Origin: Cryobacterium sp. Y11
GTDB taxonomy: Bacteria; Actinomycetota; Actinomycetes; Actinomycetales; Microbacteriaceae
Assembly (NCBI RefSeq): GCF_002929535.1
Contig: NZ_PJJO01000057.1
Span: 222,016 to 286,015 of the forward strand
DNA length: 64,000 bases
Reading direction: 5' to 3'
The notes below the pieces were generated by a model. That model saw only the letters and a program-made list of their open reading frames with translations. It was not told the DNA's origin and searched no databases. The translations under genes were made by a program, and so were the position numbers. Positions within the stretch are counted from its first letter, which is position 1; the number at the start of each line of letters is the position of its first letter. Of the stretch, positions 1 through 8,190 are shown in pieces.

Positions 1-673
1 CGTCACGGTGCTCTACCTCGGCGTCAGCCTCGTGCTGACTGGCATGGTGCCGTACACCGTGCTGGCCGACGACCCGAATGCCTCCCTCGCGACAGCGTTC
101 ATCTCCGTCGGGGCTGGCTGGGCCGCACAGGTCATCTCCATCGGAATTCTGGTGGGGCTCACGACCGTCATTATGGTGCTCTTGCTCGGCCTGTCCCGCG
201 TGTTGTTCGCCATGAGTCGCGACGGTCTGCTGCCGCGGTGGCTCAGCGTCACCAGCGACAAACGCCGCACGCCGGCGCGCATCCAGATTCTTTCGGGCGC
301 GGTTGTTGCCCTGATCGCCGGACTCACCGATGTCGGTGTGCTCGAAGAGATGATCAATATCGGCACGCTGTCGGCCTTTGTGCTCGTGAGCATCGCCGTC
401 GTGGTGCTGCGCAAGAAACGCCCAGACCTGCCACGCGCGTTCAAGGTGCCGTTCTCGCCCGTGTTGCCGGTTCTCTCGGCCGTGCTGTGCGTTTGGCTGA
501 TGCTCAACCTCACAACCCTCACCTGGGTGCGGTTCTTGGTGTGGCTGGTCATCGGATTCATCGTCTATTTCGCCTACGGACGCAGCCATTCCGTGCTCGG
601 TATTAAGCAACGTGCGGCAGCAGACGAAGCGGCCAGGGCCGAGTCGGTTTCCGCGACGAAGCCGGTCGGCTAG
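1..673 (+). CDS. APC-family amino acid permease, C-terminal part
   Basis: Only the last 223 or so codons are inside the window; the frame is open to base 2 and the start lies upstream. The visible part has about five hydrophobic membrane segments separated by short charged loops, including the loop SRVLFAMSRDGLLP and the later segment around KKRPDLPRAFKVP. Both are characteristic of the cationic amino acid transporter branch of the APC superfamily, inner-membrane proteins that import amino acids. The C-terminal tail after the last membrane segment is hydrophilic and Ala-rich. Its TAG stop overlaps the TAG stop of the convergent downstream gene (bases 670-673, CTAG). The substrate cannot be told from this fragment. 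Confidence 0.88.
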   Translation, partial: VTVLYLGVSLVLTGMVPYTVLADDPNASLATAFISVGAGWAAQVISIGILVGLTTVIMVLLLGLSRVLFAMSRDGLLPRWLSVTSDKRRTPARIQILSGAVVALIAGLTDVGVLEEMINIGTLSAFVLVSIAVVVLRKKRPDLPRAFKVPFSPVLPVLSAVLCVWLMLNLTTLTWVRFLVWLVIGFIVYFAYGRSHSVLGIKQRAAADEAARAESVSATKPVG

Positions 674-1890
674 CGCGTTACATCACCGCTCGCGTTCATT
701 TCCTCCTGAACCATGAGGGCGAGCTGGCGCAACAAAACGGCATCGATCCCGGAGTCCGGACGCGGTTTTGGGTCAAACACGCCGAGAGTGCCAATGCGCT
801 CGCCGGACGCCGATTCAATGGGAAAGCCGGCGTAGAAACGCATGTACGGCGCGCCGATGACGTAGGACTTGCGCCGCAAGCGGCGATCGGCGAGTGTGTC
901 GGGTACGACGACGACACCGCGTGCGCGCACGACTATCGCGGAAATTGAATCGTTCCAGGCTGGACCACACAGGCTCGGGCCGGCGATCGACCGAATGTGA
1001 ACGCTCGCCCTATCCCGCACAGCGAACAGAGCGGATGCCGTACCGAAAGACTGCTGCGCGAGCGCCACAATATGATTCAACCGCGCGTCGCGGCCGCGTT
1101 CGATCTGGCCAGTGCCCTCGCCGCGGATCGGGACCGGCCGCTGCGGTGCCTGCGTGGATCCGAGCGAAACCGGGAAGAAGGCGCGCGGCATGACGTTTAG
1201 CCGCCCGAACATTTTCTCCGCCAGAAACTCGGCCCAATGCCGATAGTCGGTGGAATCGTACAGGCCAGAGGGCGCCACAAACGCTTTTTCCGGTTCGGGC
1301 ACGAACACGCAGCGTCGCATCGACAGGCAGACCCGTTCGGTGATCGCGTTCAGCGAGCGAGCGTGCCGATCCGCGATGGAGCCGCCGAGGCTGTCAAAGA
1401 TTGGAAGGGCGCGAATGGGTTGGATGCCCTGCACGTAAATGTACACGCTGTCATTTGTATGTCGTTCGAGAAAATTCAGCAGTCTGGTCAAGTGAAGCTG
1501 CCAGGTATGCTGCGCCGTGAGGTGGAGGGCGTCACCGACGCCCAGCAGGATGACGACTGCGTCGACGCGCCGCAAATCGGTTGATCGCAATTGTACTTGG
1601 GCCGACGCTATTAGCCCGATCGAGCTGGCGATCAGGGCAACGTCGGCCCCGCGCCGGGTGCGGGTAGACAGGGCGCGAGCGAGCGAGCCCGGCAACGCCA
1701 GGTCGTGACTACGGACCCCCCAGCCGGCGGCGGGTCCGCTGCCGAGAAGGAGAATGCGATCGCTGTCGAGACCGGGAGAGTGGGCCTGGGGGGTGTCGCT
1801 GGGCTGCGGAACGGTGACGCTGCCCTGCATACTGATCGCAGCCCAGGTACGCATCATTCCGGCTGCCGCCACCCGCGCGAGTCCCTGCAT
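670..1890 (-). CDS. SGNH/GDSL-like hydrolase fused to a GAF domain
   Basis: A 406-residue protein from the ATG at 1890, chosen because GGGGACGG precedes it; the frame stays open further upstream but that stretch is out of keeping and overlaps the divergent promoter. Residues about 45-235 resemble an SGNH hydrolase: block I is LLLGSGPAAGWG (nucleophile candidate Ser51, but GSGP in place of GDS), the third block is LLGVGDAL (Gly where Asn is usual), and block V is DSTDYRHW with the Asp and His in place. Residues about 265-400 look like a GAF domain of the kind that reads IGAPYMRFYAGFPI...GERIGTLGVFD. GAF domains bind small ligands, so the enzyme half may be ligand-controlled; that is inference. 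Esterase activity is uncertain given the altered motifs. No signal peptide is obvious. Confidence 0.75.
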   Translation of the reverse strand: MQGLARVAAAGMMRTWAAISMQGSVTVPQPSDTPQAHSPGLDSDRILLLGSGPAAGWGVRSHDLALPGSLARALSTRTRRGADVALIASSIGLIASAQVQLRSTDLRRVDAVVILLGVGDALHLTAQHTWQLHLTRLLNFLERHTNDSVYIYVQGIQPIRALPIFDSLGGSIADRHARSLNAITERVCLSMRRCVFVPEPEKAFVAPSGLYDSTDYRHWAEFLAEKMFGRLNVMPRAFFPVSLGSTQAPQRPVPIRGEGTGQIERGRDARLNHIVALAQQSFGTASALFAVRDRASVHIRSIAGPSLCGPAWNDSISAIVVRARGVVVVPDTLADRRLRRKSYVIGAPYMRFYAGFPIESASGERIGTLGVFDPKPRPDSGIDAVLLRQLALMVQEEMNASGDVTR

Positions 1891-2027
1891 CGATCCGTCC
1901 CCGTTCCAGTCATGAACACTCTGCCCGACACCGGATCGAGTGCCACCCACTTTCATGGCACCAGTTCGGGGCAGACTCGTTGTCGCAGGCGGGAATAAGG
2001 TCAGCCGCGCGGCGGTTGTCGAACATG

Positions 2028-2045
2028 TCAATGCAAACGCATTGA
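2028..2045. promoter_or_regulatory. Inverted repeat, probable operator of the flavin monooxygenase pair
   Basis: TCAATGC, a 4-base spacer AAAC, then GCATTGA form a perfect 7-bp inverted repeat ending 17 bases before the ATG of the monooxygenase gene at 2063. It sits in the divergent region shared with the SGNH-GAF gene. Such symmetry next to a start is typical of a dimeric repressor site; the regulator is not evident in the window. Confidence 0.5.
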
Positions 2046-2062
2046 AATTGAAAGGCTGAAAA

Positions 2063-3238
2063 ATGCAGTTCGGAATCTTCACCGTCGGCGATGCCACAAC
2101 CGACCCCACGACCGGCCAGACACCCACCGACGCCGAGCGCATCAAGGCCATGCTGACCATCGCCCAACACGCCGAAGAAGTCGGTCTTGACGTCTTCGCC
2201 ACCGGTGAGCACCACAACCCGCCGTTTGTGCCGTCGAGCCCGACGACCATGCTGGGCTACCTCGCGGCCAAGACGGAGAAAATCATCCTCTCCACCGCGA
2301 CCACCCTGATCACCACCAGCGACCCGGTAAAGATTGCGGAAGACTTCGCGATGCTGCAGGTCATCGCTGACGGTCGCGTCGACCTCACTCTGGGCCGCGG
2401 CAACACCGGTCCGGTGTACCCGTGGTTCGGGCAGGATATTCGCCAGGGCATCCCGCTCGCGCTCGAGAACTACGCGCTGCTCCGCCGCCTCTGGCGCGAG
2501 GACTTCGTGGACTGGGAAGGTCAGTTCCGCACGCCACTGCAGGGCTTCCAGTCCACCCCGCGCCCACTGGACGGTGTGCCGCCCTTCGTCTGGCACGGCA
2601 GTATCCGTAGTCCTGAAATCGCCGAGCAGGCCGCGTACTATGGCGACGGTTTCTTCTCCAATCACATCTTCTGGCCCGCCGACCACACCGCGAAGATGAT
2701 CACCTACTACCGCCAGCGCTTCGAGCACTACGGTCATGGCACGGGGGCACAGGCGATCGTCGGACTTGGCGGCCAGGTATTCATGAGCAAGAACTCGCAG
2801 GACGCTGTTACGAAGTTCCGTCCGTACTTCGACAACGCCCCGGTCTACGGCCACGGTCCGAGTATGGAGGACTTCACTTCACAGACCCCGCTGACGGTTG
2901 GCAGCCCGCAGGAGGTCATCGACCGCACGCTCGGCTTCCGCGACTACGTTGGTGACTACCAACGCCAGCTCTGGCTGATGGACCATGCCGGCTTGCCGCT
3001 GAAGACCGTGCTGGAGCAGCTCGATATTTTGGGCGGTGAGGTCGTTCCGGTGCTCCGCGCCGAATTCGCTAAGAACCGTCCGGCCGATGTTCCCAATGCC
3101 CCCACTCACGCATCGCTGCTCGCAGCGGCCAGGGTTCGGGCAGCGGACGAGCGCACCACCGGCTCGGCAGCGTCGGGCGCGGCGTTCGGGCTCTCGGTCG
3201 ATCCGGCATCCGTCGGCACCGGCAAGAAGGGCGTCTAA
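2063..3238 (+). CDS. LLM-class flavin monooxygenase, CE1758 family
   Basis: A 391-residue luciferase-like (bacterial bioluminescence-fold) monooxygenase that would use reduced FMN and O2. The N-terminus MQFGIFTVGD starts the first beta strand of the TIM barrel; the motif FATGEHHNPPFVPSSP and the later LTLGRGNTGPVYPWFG are typical of the family. AAAGG lies at 2051-2055, eight bases before the ATG. The gene following it by two bases encodes an FMN reductase of the CE1759 type, its usual partner, which can supply reduced flavin. This two-gene arrangement is the family definition (CE1758/CE1759 of Corynebacterium). The organic substrate is unknown. The last 45 or so residues are Ala/Thr-rich and lie beyond the barrel. 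Confidence 0.9.
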   Translation: MQFGIFTVGDATTDPTTGQTPTDAERIKAMLTIAQHAEEVGLDVFATGEHHNPPFVPSSPTTMLGYLAAKTEKIILSTATTLITTSDPVKIAEDFAMLQVIADGRVDLTLGRGNTGPVYPWFGQDIRQGIPLALENYALLRRLWREDFVDWEGQFRTPLQGFQSTPRPLDGVPPFVWHGSIRSPEIAEQAAYYGDGFFSNHIFWPADHTAKMITYYRQRFEHYGHGTGAQAIVGLGGQVFMSKNSQDAVTKFRPYFDNAPVYGHGPSMEDFTSQTPLTVGSPQEVIDRTLGFRDYVGDYQRQLWLMDHAGLPLKTVLEQLDILGGEVVPVLRAEFAKNRPADVPNAPTHASLLAAARVRAADERTTGSAASGAAFGLSVDPASVGTGKKGV

Positions 3239-3240
3239 TC

Positions 3241-3858
3241 ATGCCCCTGCGCAAACTTGCGGTGCTCTCTGCTGGACTCAGCCAGCCGTCATCCACTCGA
3301 ATGCTGGCCGACAAGATCGCTGTCGCAGTCGACTCCCGACTGACCGAACTCGGCTGTGAAACCGAAGTGCTCAGCTGTGATTTGCGTGATTACGCGCAGG
3401 ACGTGACGAATAATATGCTGACGGGCTTTCCGAGCCCCAGGCTCGACGCCGTGATCGAAGCCGTGACCGGCGCCGATGGTCTCATCGCTGTCACGCCAAT
3501 CTTCACGACCAGTTTCAGTGGTCTGTTCAAATCGTTCTTCGACGTTATCGACAACCGGTCGCTGACCGACATGCCCGTCGTGATCGGCGCGACCGCTGGT
3601 ACGGCCCGTCACTCGCTCGCGCTGGACTATGCGATCCGCCCGATGTTCACCTACTTGCACGCGGTTGTCGTTCCAACCACGGTGTTCGCCGCGTCAGAGG
3701 ACTGGGGGAGCGGAGCAGACAAGATCAAGGCGCTGTCCGACCGGATCGATCGGGCGGCGGGCGAACTGGCCGCGCTGATGGTCAACTCTGACCGCTCCAG
3801 CCAGATCCGCGATCCGTTCGCCCTTGATTCCTCCTTTAGCGTGACGGGCGGTTTCTGA
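3241..3858 (+). CDS. FMN reductase, CE1759 family (monooxygenase partner)
   Basis: A 205-residue flavodoxin-like NAD(P)H-dependent FMN reductase. The N-terminal segment LAVLSAGLSQPSSTRMLADKI is the flavin-phosphate binding loop; ADGLIAVTPIFTTSFSGLFKSFFD is the central active-site stretch seen in the SsuE/MsuE group. The ATG comes two bases after the stop of the monooxygenase gene, so the two are surely one transcription unit, and the reductase is expected to hand FMNH2 to it. Its stop codon lies inside the first arm of the inverted repeat that begins the pnp leader. Confidence 0.9.
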   Translation: MPLRKLAVLSAGLSQPSSTRMLADKIAVAVDSRLTELGCETEVLSCDLRDYAQDVTNNMLTGFPSPRLDAVIEAVTGADGLIAVTPIFTTSFSGLFKSFFDVIDNRSLTDMPVVIGATAGTARHSLALDYAIRPMFTYLHAVVVPTTVFAASEDWGSGADKIKALSDRIDRAAGELAALMVNSDRSSQIRDPFALDSSFSVTGGF

Positions 3859-3905
3859 CAGGTCTGTTAGAGTTGCGGGGGTTGATTTTATGATATTGAC
3901 CTGTC
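3857..3905 (+). promoter_or_regulatory. Inverted repeat at the beginning of the pnp leader
   Basis: GACAGGTC (3857-3864) and GACCTGTC (3898-3905) are exact reverse complements separated by 33 bases of relatively AT-rich sequence. It could end the preceding transcript, hold the pnp promoter in its loop, or pair in the leader mRNA. No U-run follows, so a simple terminator is unlikely. Confidence 0.4.
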
Positions 3906-3934
3906 CAACTCGCCTGTCATCCGGGCACGCGAAC

Positions 3935-3958
3935 CTTCGTCGCCAGCATGGCGAGAAG
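3935..3958 (+). promoter_or_regulatory. Stem-loop in the pnp 5' leader
   Basis: CTTC-G-TCGCCA, loop GCA, TGGCGA-GAAG: a ten-pair stem with one bulged G, eight bases before the AAAGGAG ribosome binding site (3966-3972) of pnp. In enterobacteria pnp is autoregulated through RNase III cutting of a leader hairpin followed by PNPase decay; this element is in the right place to serve the same role, which is inference. Confidence 0.5.
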
Positions 3959-3983
3959 CAAACTTAAAGGAGAAAACCCCCAC

Positions 3984-6275
3984 ATGGAGGGTCCAGAAAT
4001 CACGTTCGCCGAAACCGTTATCGATAACGGCAAGTACGGCAAGCGCACCATCCGTTTTGAAACCGGGCGTCTCGCCCAGCAGGCGCAGGGTTCTGCCGCC
4101 GCGTACATTGACGACGAGACGATGCTGCTCTCCGCCACGAGCGTCAGCAAGCAGCCGAAGGACAACTTCGACTTCTTCCCGCTCACCATCGACGTTGAAG
4201 AGCGCATGTACGCTGCCGGCCGCATCCCGGGCAGCTTCTTTCGCCGCGAAGGTCGCCCATCGACCGACGCGATCCTCACCTGCCGCCTGATCGACCGGCC
4301 GCTGCGCCCGTCGTTCGTCGACGGCCTGCGCAACGAGATCCAGGTTGTCATCACCGTTCTGGCCATCGAGCCAGACGAACTCTACGACGTGCTCGCGATT
4401 AACGCGGCGTCCATGTCGACGCAGCTCGCTGGTCTGCCGTTCTCCGGACCGATCGGTGGCGTTCGCGTCGCCCTCATTCCCGACGAGAACGGTGGCGGCC
4501 AGTGGGTTGCCTTCCCGAAGCACTCGCAGCTGGACGACGCCGTATTCAGCATGGTCGTCGCCGGCCGCGTTGTCACGGATGCCACCGGTACGCAAGACGT
4601 CGCGATCATGATGATCGAGGCAGAAGCGACCGACGCAGCCTGGAACCTGATCAAGGGTGGCGCCATTGCGCCAAACGAAGCCGTCGTTGCTCAGGGCATC
4701 GAGGCGTCCAAGCCCTTCATCAAGCAGCTCGTCTTCGCGCAGCAGCAGGTAGCGGATGCCGCCGCCAAGCCGACCGCCGACTTCGCGTTGTTCCCTCCGT
4801 ACCAGCCGGCCACCTACGACGCCGTCGCCGCGCTGTCCTACGACCAGCTCAAGACGGTCTACACGATTGCCGACAAGGTCGAACGTCAGAACGCCGACGA
4901 CGCGCTCAAGGCATCCGTCAAGACCGCCATCGCGGCCAAGGTTGACGCCGGTGAGCTCGACGCGAGCGCTAACAACCAGGTCAACGCGGCATACAAGTCG
5001 GTCACCAAGCTCGTGGTGCGCTCCCGCGTGCTCAACGAAGGCATCCGCATCGACGGTCGTGGGCTGGCAGACATCCGTCCGCTCGACGCTGAGGTCGCGG
5101 TCATCCCGCGCGTGCACGGCTCGGCCATCTTCCAGCGCGGCGAAACCCAGATTCTGGGCGTCACCACGCTGAACATGCTCAAGCTGGAGCAGTCGATCGA
5201 CTCGCTGAACCCGGTCACCAAGAAACGTTACATGCACAACTACAACTTCCCGCCGTACTCGACCGGTGAAACCGGTCGAGTCGGAACGCCGAAGCGCCGC
5301 GAGATCGGCCACGGAGCGCTCGCTGAGCGTGCACTGGTTCCCGTGCTGCCGACGCGTGAAGAATTTCCGTACGCCATCCGTCAGGTTTCCGAAGCGCTCA
5401 GCTCCAACGGATCCACCTCGATGGGTTCCGTCTGCGCTTCCACCCTGTCGCTGCTGAACGCCGGAGTGCCGCTGCGCGCCCCGGTCGCCGGCATCGCCAT
5501 GGGCCTGATCAGCGACACCGTCGACGGTCAGACCCGCTACGCGGCCCTGACTGACATCCTCGGCGCCGAAGACGCCCTCGGCGACATGGACTTCAAGGTT
5601 GCCGGCACGAGCGAATTCATCACCGCGATTCAGCTCGACACCAAGCTCGACGGCATCCCCGCCTCGGTCTTGGCCGGTGCGCTGACGCAGGCGAAAGACG
5701 CCCGCACCACGATCCTTTCCGTATTGAACGCGGCGATCGACGCTCCGGACGAGATGGCGCCGACAGCGCCGCGCGTCATCAGCGTGCAGATCCCCGTCGA
5801 CAAGATCGGCGAGCTGATCGGCCCGAAGGGCAAGACGATCAACTCGATCCAGGACACCACCGGTGCCGACATCTCGATCGAGGAAGACGGCACCGTGTAC
5901 ATCGGCGCCGTCGACGGACCGTCGGCCGAGGCCGCTCGCGCCCAGGTCAACGCCATCGCCAACCCGACCAACCCCGAGGTTGGCGAGCAGTTCCTCGGAA
6001 CCGTCGTCAAGATCGCCGCGTTCGGCGCCTTCGTCTCGCTGCTCCCCGGCAAGGATGGTCTGCTGCACATCAGTGAGGTGCGTAAACTTGCAGGTGGTAA
6101 GCGCGTCGAAAACGTCGAAGACGTGCTCGGTGTCGGCCAGAAGGTTCTCGTGGAAATCACGAAGATCGATGACCGTGGCAAGCTGTCGCTCGCCCCGGTT
6201 CTCGACGAGGCTGCCGACACGGAGGGCCGCGCTGCGGCTTCCGACAGCGTAGACGCATCGACCGAGGCGGAGTAA
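3984..6275 (+). CDS. pnp: Polyribonucleotide nucleotidyltransferase (PNPase)
   Basis: A 763-residue PNPase, the phosphorolytic 3'-5' exoribonuclease of the RNA degradosome. The start ATG at 3984 ([11 protein letters not shown]) follows AAAGGAG; an earlier in-frame ATG lies inside the leader hairpin. Domain order is complete: first RNase PH domain with the FFRREGRPS loop, an all-helical linker, second RNase PH domain with [14 protein letters not shown], a KH domain around [18 protein letters not shown], and an S1 domain around [15 protein letters not shown]. The tail is acidic. rpsO, often just upstream, is not present here. The usual Microbacteriaceae downstream neighbour, an M16 peptidase, is 35 kb away. 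Confidence 0.98.
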   Translation: MEGPEITFAETVIDNGKYGKRTIRFETGRLAQQAQGSAAAYIDDETMLLSATSVSKQPKDNFDFFPLTIDVEERMYAAGRIPGSFFRREGRPSTDAILTCRLIDRPLRPSFVDGLRNEIQVVITVLAIEPDELYDVLAINAASMSTQLAGLPFSGPIGGVRVALIPDENGGGQWVAFPKHSQLDDAVFSMVVAGRVVTDATGTQDVAIMMIEAEATDAAWNLIKGGAIAPNEAVVAQGIEASKPFIKQLVFAQQQVADAAAKPTADFALFPPYQPATYDAVAALSYDQLKTVYTIADKVERQNADDALKASVKTAIAAKVDAGELDASANNQVNAAYKSVTKLVVRSRVLNEGIRIDGRGLADIRPLDAEVAVIPRVHGSAIFQRGETQILGVTTLNMLKLEQSIDSLNPVTKKRYMHNYNFPPYSTGETGRVGTPKRREIGHGALAERALVPVLPTREEFPYAIRQVSEALSSNGSTSMGSVCASTLSLLNAGVPLRAPVAGIAMGLISDTVDGQTRYAALTDILGAEDALGDMDFKVAGTSEFITAIQLDTKLDGIPASVLAGALTQAKDARTTILSVLNAAIDAPDEMAPTAPRVISVQIPVDKIGELIGPKGKTINSIQDTTGADISIEEDGTVYIGAVDGPSAEAARAQVNAIANPTNPEVGEQFLGTVVKIAAFGAFVSLLPGKDGLLHISEVRKLAGGKRVENVEDVLGVGQKVLVEITKIDDRGKLSLAPVLDEAADTEGRAAASDSVDASTEAE

Positions 6276-6338
6276 CAAGGTCTAGCCAGCCCCAATAGAT
6301 CTCCCGATCACCTCTCGCCAGGTCGGTCGGGTAGACGG

Positions 6339-6370
6339 AAGGCCCGCACTGCTTGCAGTGCGGGCCTTTT
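6339..6370 (+). terminator. Rho-independent terminator of pnp
   Basis: GGCCCGCACTGC, two bases TT, then GCAGTGCGGGCC form a perfect 12-bp GC-rich stem (outer AA/TT adds pairs) followed by TTTT, 64 bases after the pnp stop. Confidence 0.9.
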
Positions 6371-6405
6371 CGCGTCCGTTGCGTGAAATGCAGCCTGTGC
6401 ACGCC

Positions 6406-6434
6406 TTGTCGTGCCTGATGTCCGGGGCTACGGT
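6406..6434 (+). promoter_or_regulatory. Promoter of the secreted SGNH hydrolase gene
   Basis: TTGTCG (6406-6411), 17-base spacer, TACGGT (6429-6434). The ATG at 6442 is eight bases beyond the -10 end and lacks a ribosome binding site, which suggests a leaderless transcript. Confidence 0.55.
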
Positions 6435-6441
6435 ACGTGGC

Positions 6442-7299
6442 ATGACAAATCAACGGGTAACTTCACGATTCCTGCCGCGCCTGGGCGCCGTCGCCGTGCT
6501 CACGGCCGCCCTGCTCGCTGGCACAATGACAGCCCCTGCGCTCGCGCAGACCGACACGGGTCGCTCAGCCAAGGTTGCCGCGTCCGCTACCGGATACGTC
6601 GCCCTTGGTGACTCGTTCACCTCCGGCCAAGGCGCTCCACCGTACGTATTGGACGATCCCGCGTGCCTGCGTTCCAAACGCGCCAGCTACCCGATCTTCG
6701 CCGACCTGGTCAGTCCCTATAGGCTCACCTCGAACAACGCCTGTTCCGGCGCGAGCACAGCGGAAATCCCCCAGCAGCTTGCCGGTGTTAACCGCAACAC
6801 CGCGCTGGTTACCCTGACCGTCGGCGGCATCGATGCCGGATCCAACATCGTCCTCGCGTCCTGTGCAGCGGACCCAGCCAGCACGGTCTGCCGCGGTGCC
6901 ATCAACGACAGCGTGGCCCAGTTGAGCATTTTGGTCCCCAAGCTCGTCGGGACCTACGGGCTCGTGGCGGGGACGTTACCGCAGGCGAAGATCGCGGTGC
7001 TCAGCTATCCGCGGCAGTTCAAACCAGGGTTCTCCCCACTGGGCGACGTGCTCAATGGCGCCACCGACGCGTTGAACATCGCTATTGCCGGGTCCGTCGC
7101 AGCGATGGCGACTCCGCGCATCCATTTTGTTGACGTCTCGCAGGAATTCGCTGCCCACGGCATCGGGTCGCGGGTTCCGTTCTTCGCCTTTGATCCGTTG
7201 AACCCGTTCGCTCCGGCCAATTTTCACCCCAATGCGCTCGGCAATAGCCTCGGCTATGCGCGTGCCCTCGTGAATGACGGGGTGCTGCGCTTCCGGTAG
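6442..7299 (+). CDS. Secreted SGNH/GDSL lipase-like hydrolase
   Basis: A 285-residue exported esterase/lipase-like protein. The ATG at 6442 gives a charged N-terminus (MTNQRVTSRFLPR), a hydrophobic core and a signal peptidase site after APALA. The mature part opens with YVALGDSFTSGQG (block I, catalytic Ser in GDS), has GGIDAGS where block III normally reads GGND, and ends with ANFHPNALGNSLGY carrying the catalytic His. Four cysteines suggest disulfides, in keeping with secretion and with the extracellular SGNH lipase group of Streptomyces-type enzymes. It stands alone between the pnp terminator and the arsR promoter. Confidence 0.85.
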   Translation: MTNQRVTSRFLPRLGAVAVLTAALLAGTMTAPALAQTDTGRSAKVAASATGYVALGDSFTSGQGAPPYVLDDPACLRSKRASYPIFADLVSPYRLTSNNACSGASTAEIPQQLAGVNRNTALVTLTVGGIDAGSNIVLASCAADPASTVCRGAINDSVAQLSILVPKLVGTYGLVAGTLPQAKIAVLSYPRQFKPGFSPLGDVLNGATDALNIAIAGSVAAMATPRIHFVDVSQEFAAHGIGSRVPFFAFDPLNPFAPANFHPNALGNSLGYARALVNDGVLRFR

Positions 7300-7310
7300 C
7301 AGCTATCTAG

Positions 7311-7339
7311 TTGAAGGAATCATTAGGTAGCGATATACT
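7311..7339 (+). promoter_or_regulatory. Strong sigma-70-type promoter of the ArsR gene
   Basis: TTGAAG (7311-7316), exactly 17 bases, TATACT (7334-7339). The GTG start at 7346 is seven bases after the hexamer, the normal distance to the transcription start, so the mRNA should be leaderless. The segment TTAG...CTAA around 7324-7341 overlaps the -10 and could be an autoregulatory operator. Confidence 0.75.
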
Positions 7340-7345
7340 AAACCT

Positions 7346-7681
7346 GTGTTGTCTTCTGGTTTGCCCGCCGCCCAATTGAAGTCCGACCTGTTCAAGTCAC
7401 TCGGGCATCCATTGCGCGTGCAGGTATTGGAACAGCTCGTAGCCGGTGAACGCTCGGTGGGGTCTCTCGCCGAGGCGCTCGGCTGTGAGCTGTCCAACCT
7501 GTCCCAGCAACTTGGAGTGCTGCGGCGGGCCGGCATTGTCGTGACTCGCCGCGAGGGCAACTCCATCTTCTACGCCTTGCGGGACCAGGGAGCGGTCGAG
7601 CTACTGGCCGCCGCCAAGCGCATGGTGCTGGCCAACCTCGCCGACTCGCATGCCCTGCTCCGCCACCTAGAACAGGAATAG
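7346..7681 (+). CDS. ArsR-family HTH regulator, Rv0081-like
   Basis: A 111-residue winged-helix repressor. LFKSLGHPLRVQVLEQL is the first helix pair, ELSNLSQQLGVLRRAGIV the recognition helix region and RREGNSIFYALRD the wing. The metal-binding ELCVCDL-type motif of classical ArsR/SmtB sensors is absent. The recognition stretch SNLSQQLGVLRRAG matches what I recall of M. tuberculosis Rv0081, the hypoxia-linked regulator that heads the Rv0081-Rv0087 formate-hydrogenlyase-like operon. Here the gene is convergent with a homologous operon (8268-15585), which strongly suggests that it controls that operon. The start is the GTG at 7346; a TTG follows directly. Confidence 0.85.
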   Translation: MLSSGLPAAQLKSDLFKSLGHPLRVQVLEQLVAGERSVGSLAEALGCELSNLSQQLGVLRRAGIVVTRREGNSIFYALRDQGAVELLAAAKRMVLANLADSHALLRHLEQE

Positions 7682-7857
7682 CGCCCGCCTGTTGCCGGTG
7701 GGCTGCCGAACTTTATAGCCATGGCAATGTCCACTCGGTAGTCGAGCTCGTCGAGACACGATCAGCGGATGCTGGTGCGGCGGGACCTCGCCAGTCGCTT
7801 CTCTCGACGGGTGAGGCCCCGTCTAGTCCTTGCGCATGTTTGGGCTAGCCCCCCGGC

Positions 7858-7996
7858 GCGGGAGCTACGCCGGTACGCGGGAGCTACGCCGGTACGCGGG
7901 AGCTATGGCGTGGCCAGAACCCCCGCGTACCGCGTCGCGCGGGAGCTGCGCCGCTGCGCGGGAGTTGGGCTTCCCGCGTAGCGGCGTAACTCCCAC
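7858..7996. repeat. 19-bp GC-rich tandem and inverted repeat array
   Basis: Two perfect direct copies of GCGGGAGCTACGCCGGTAC (7858-7876, 7877-7895) plus a half copy to 7905; a variant copy GCGGGAGCTGCGCCGCTGC at 7939-7957; a partial one at 7958-7970; and an inverted variant GTAGCGGCGTAACTCCCAC at 7978-7996. Direct and inverted copies can form strong hairpins. Confidence 0.85.
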
Positions 7997-8150
7997 GCGG
8001 CGTGACGTGGTGGCCACTGACACGCCGCCGCGCTCGGAACAGAGCCATTCCGCCAACGTATTAGGCCGCTTGTGCCCTAGAAAGGCCCATCGACCACGGT
8101 GACTGTGTCTGCGAACCGCTGCCACCCCGACGGTCGAGCGTGCAAGACCG

Positions 8151-8190
8151 CCATAGACCGCCATAGACCGCCATAGACCGCCATAGACCG
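8151..8190. repeat. 10-bp tandem repeat, four copies
   Basis: CCATAGACCG repeated four times without change, preceded by a partial AGACCG. A fifth copy lies at 8246-8255, and both loci continue with a near-identical GTGACCCGG block, so a larger unit was probably duplicated. Confidence 0.9.

Noticed and set aside
1891..2250. Longer N-terminus of the SGNH-GAF protein
   Set aside because: The 120-codon extension runs antisense into the monooxygenase gene and across the divergent operator; GGGGACGG supports the start at 1890.
3888..6278. Very long open frame on the minus strand opposite pnp
   Set aside because: It is the complement of a perfectly conserved PNPase; GC-rich codon use keeps the opposite frame free of stops. 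The same applies to long antisense frames opposite accD1, fadE19, rnj, the exporter genes and ftsK.
8151..8190. CRISPR-like array
   Set aside because: The unit is ten bases with no spacers and no cas genes; it is a simple tandem repeat.
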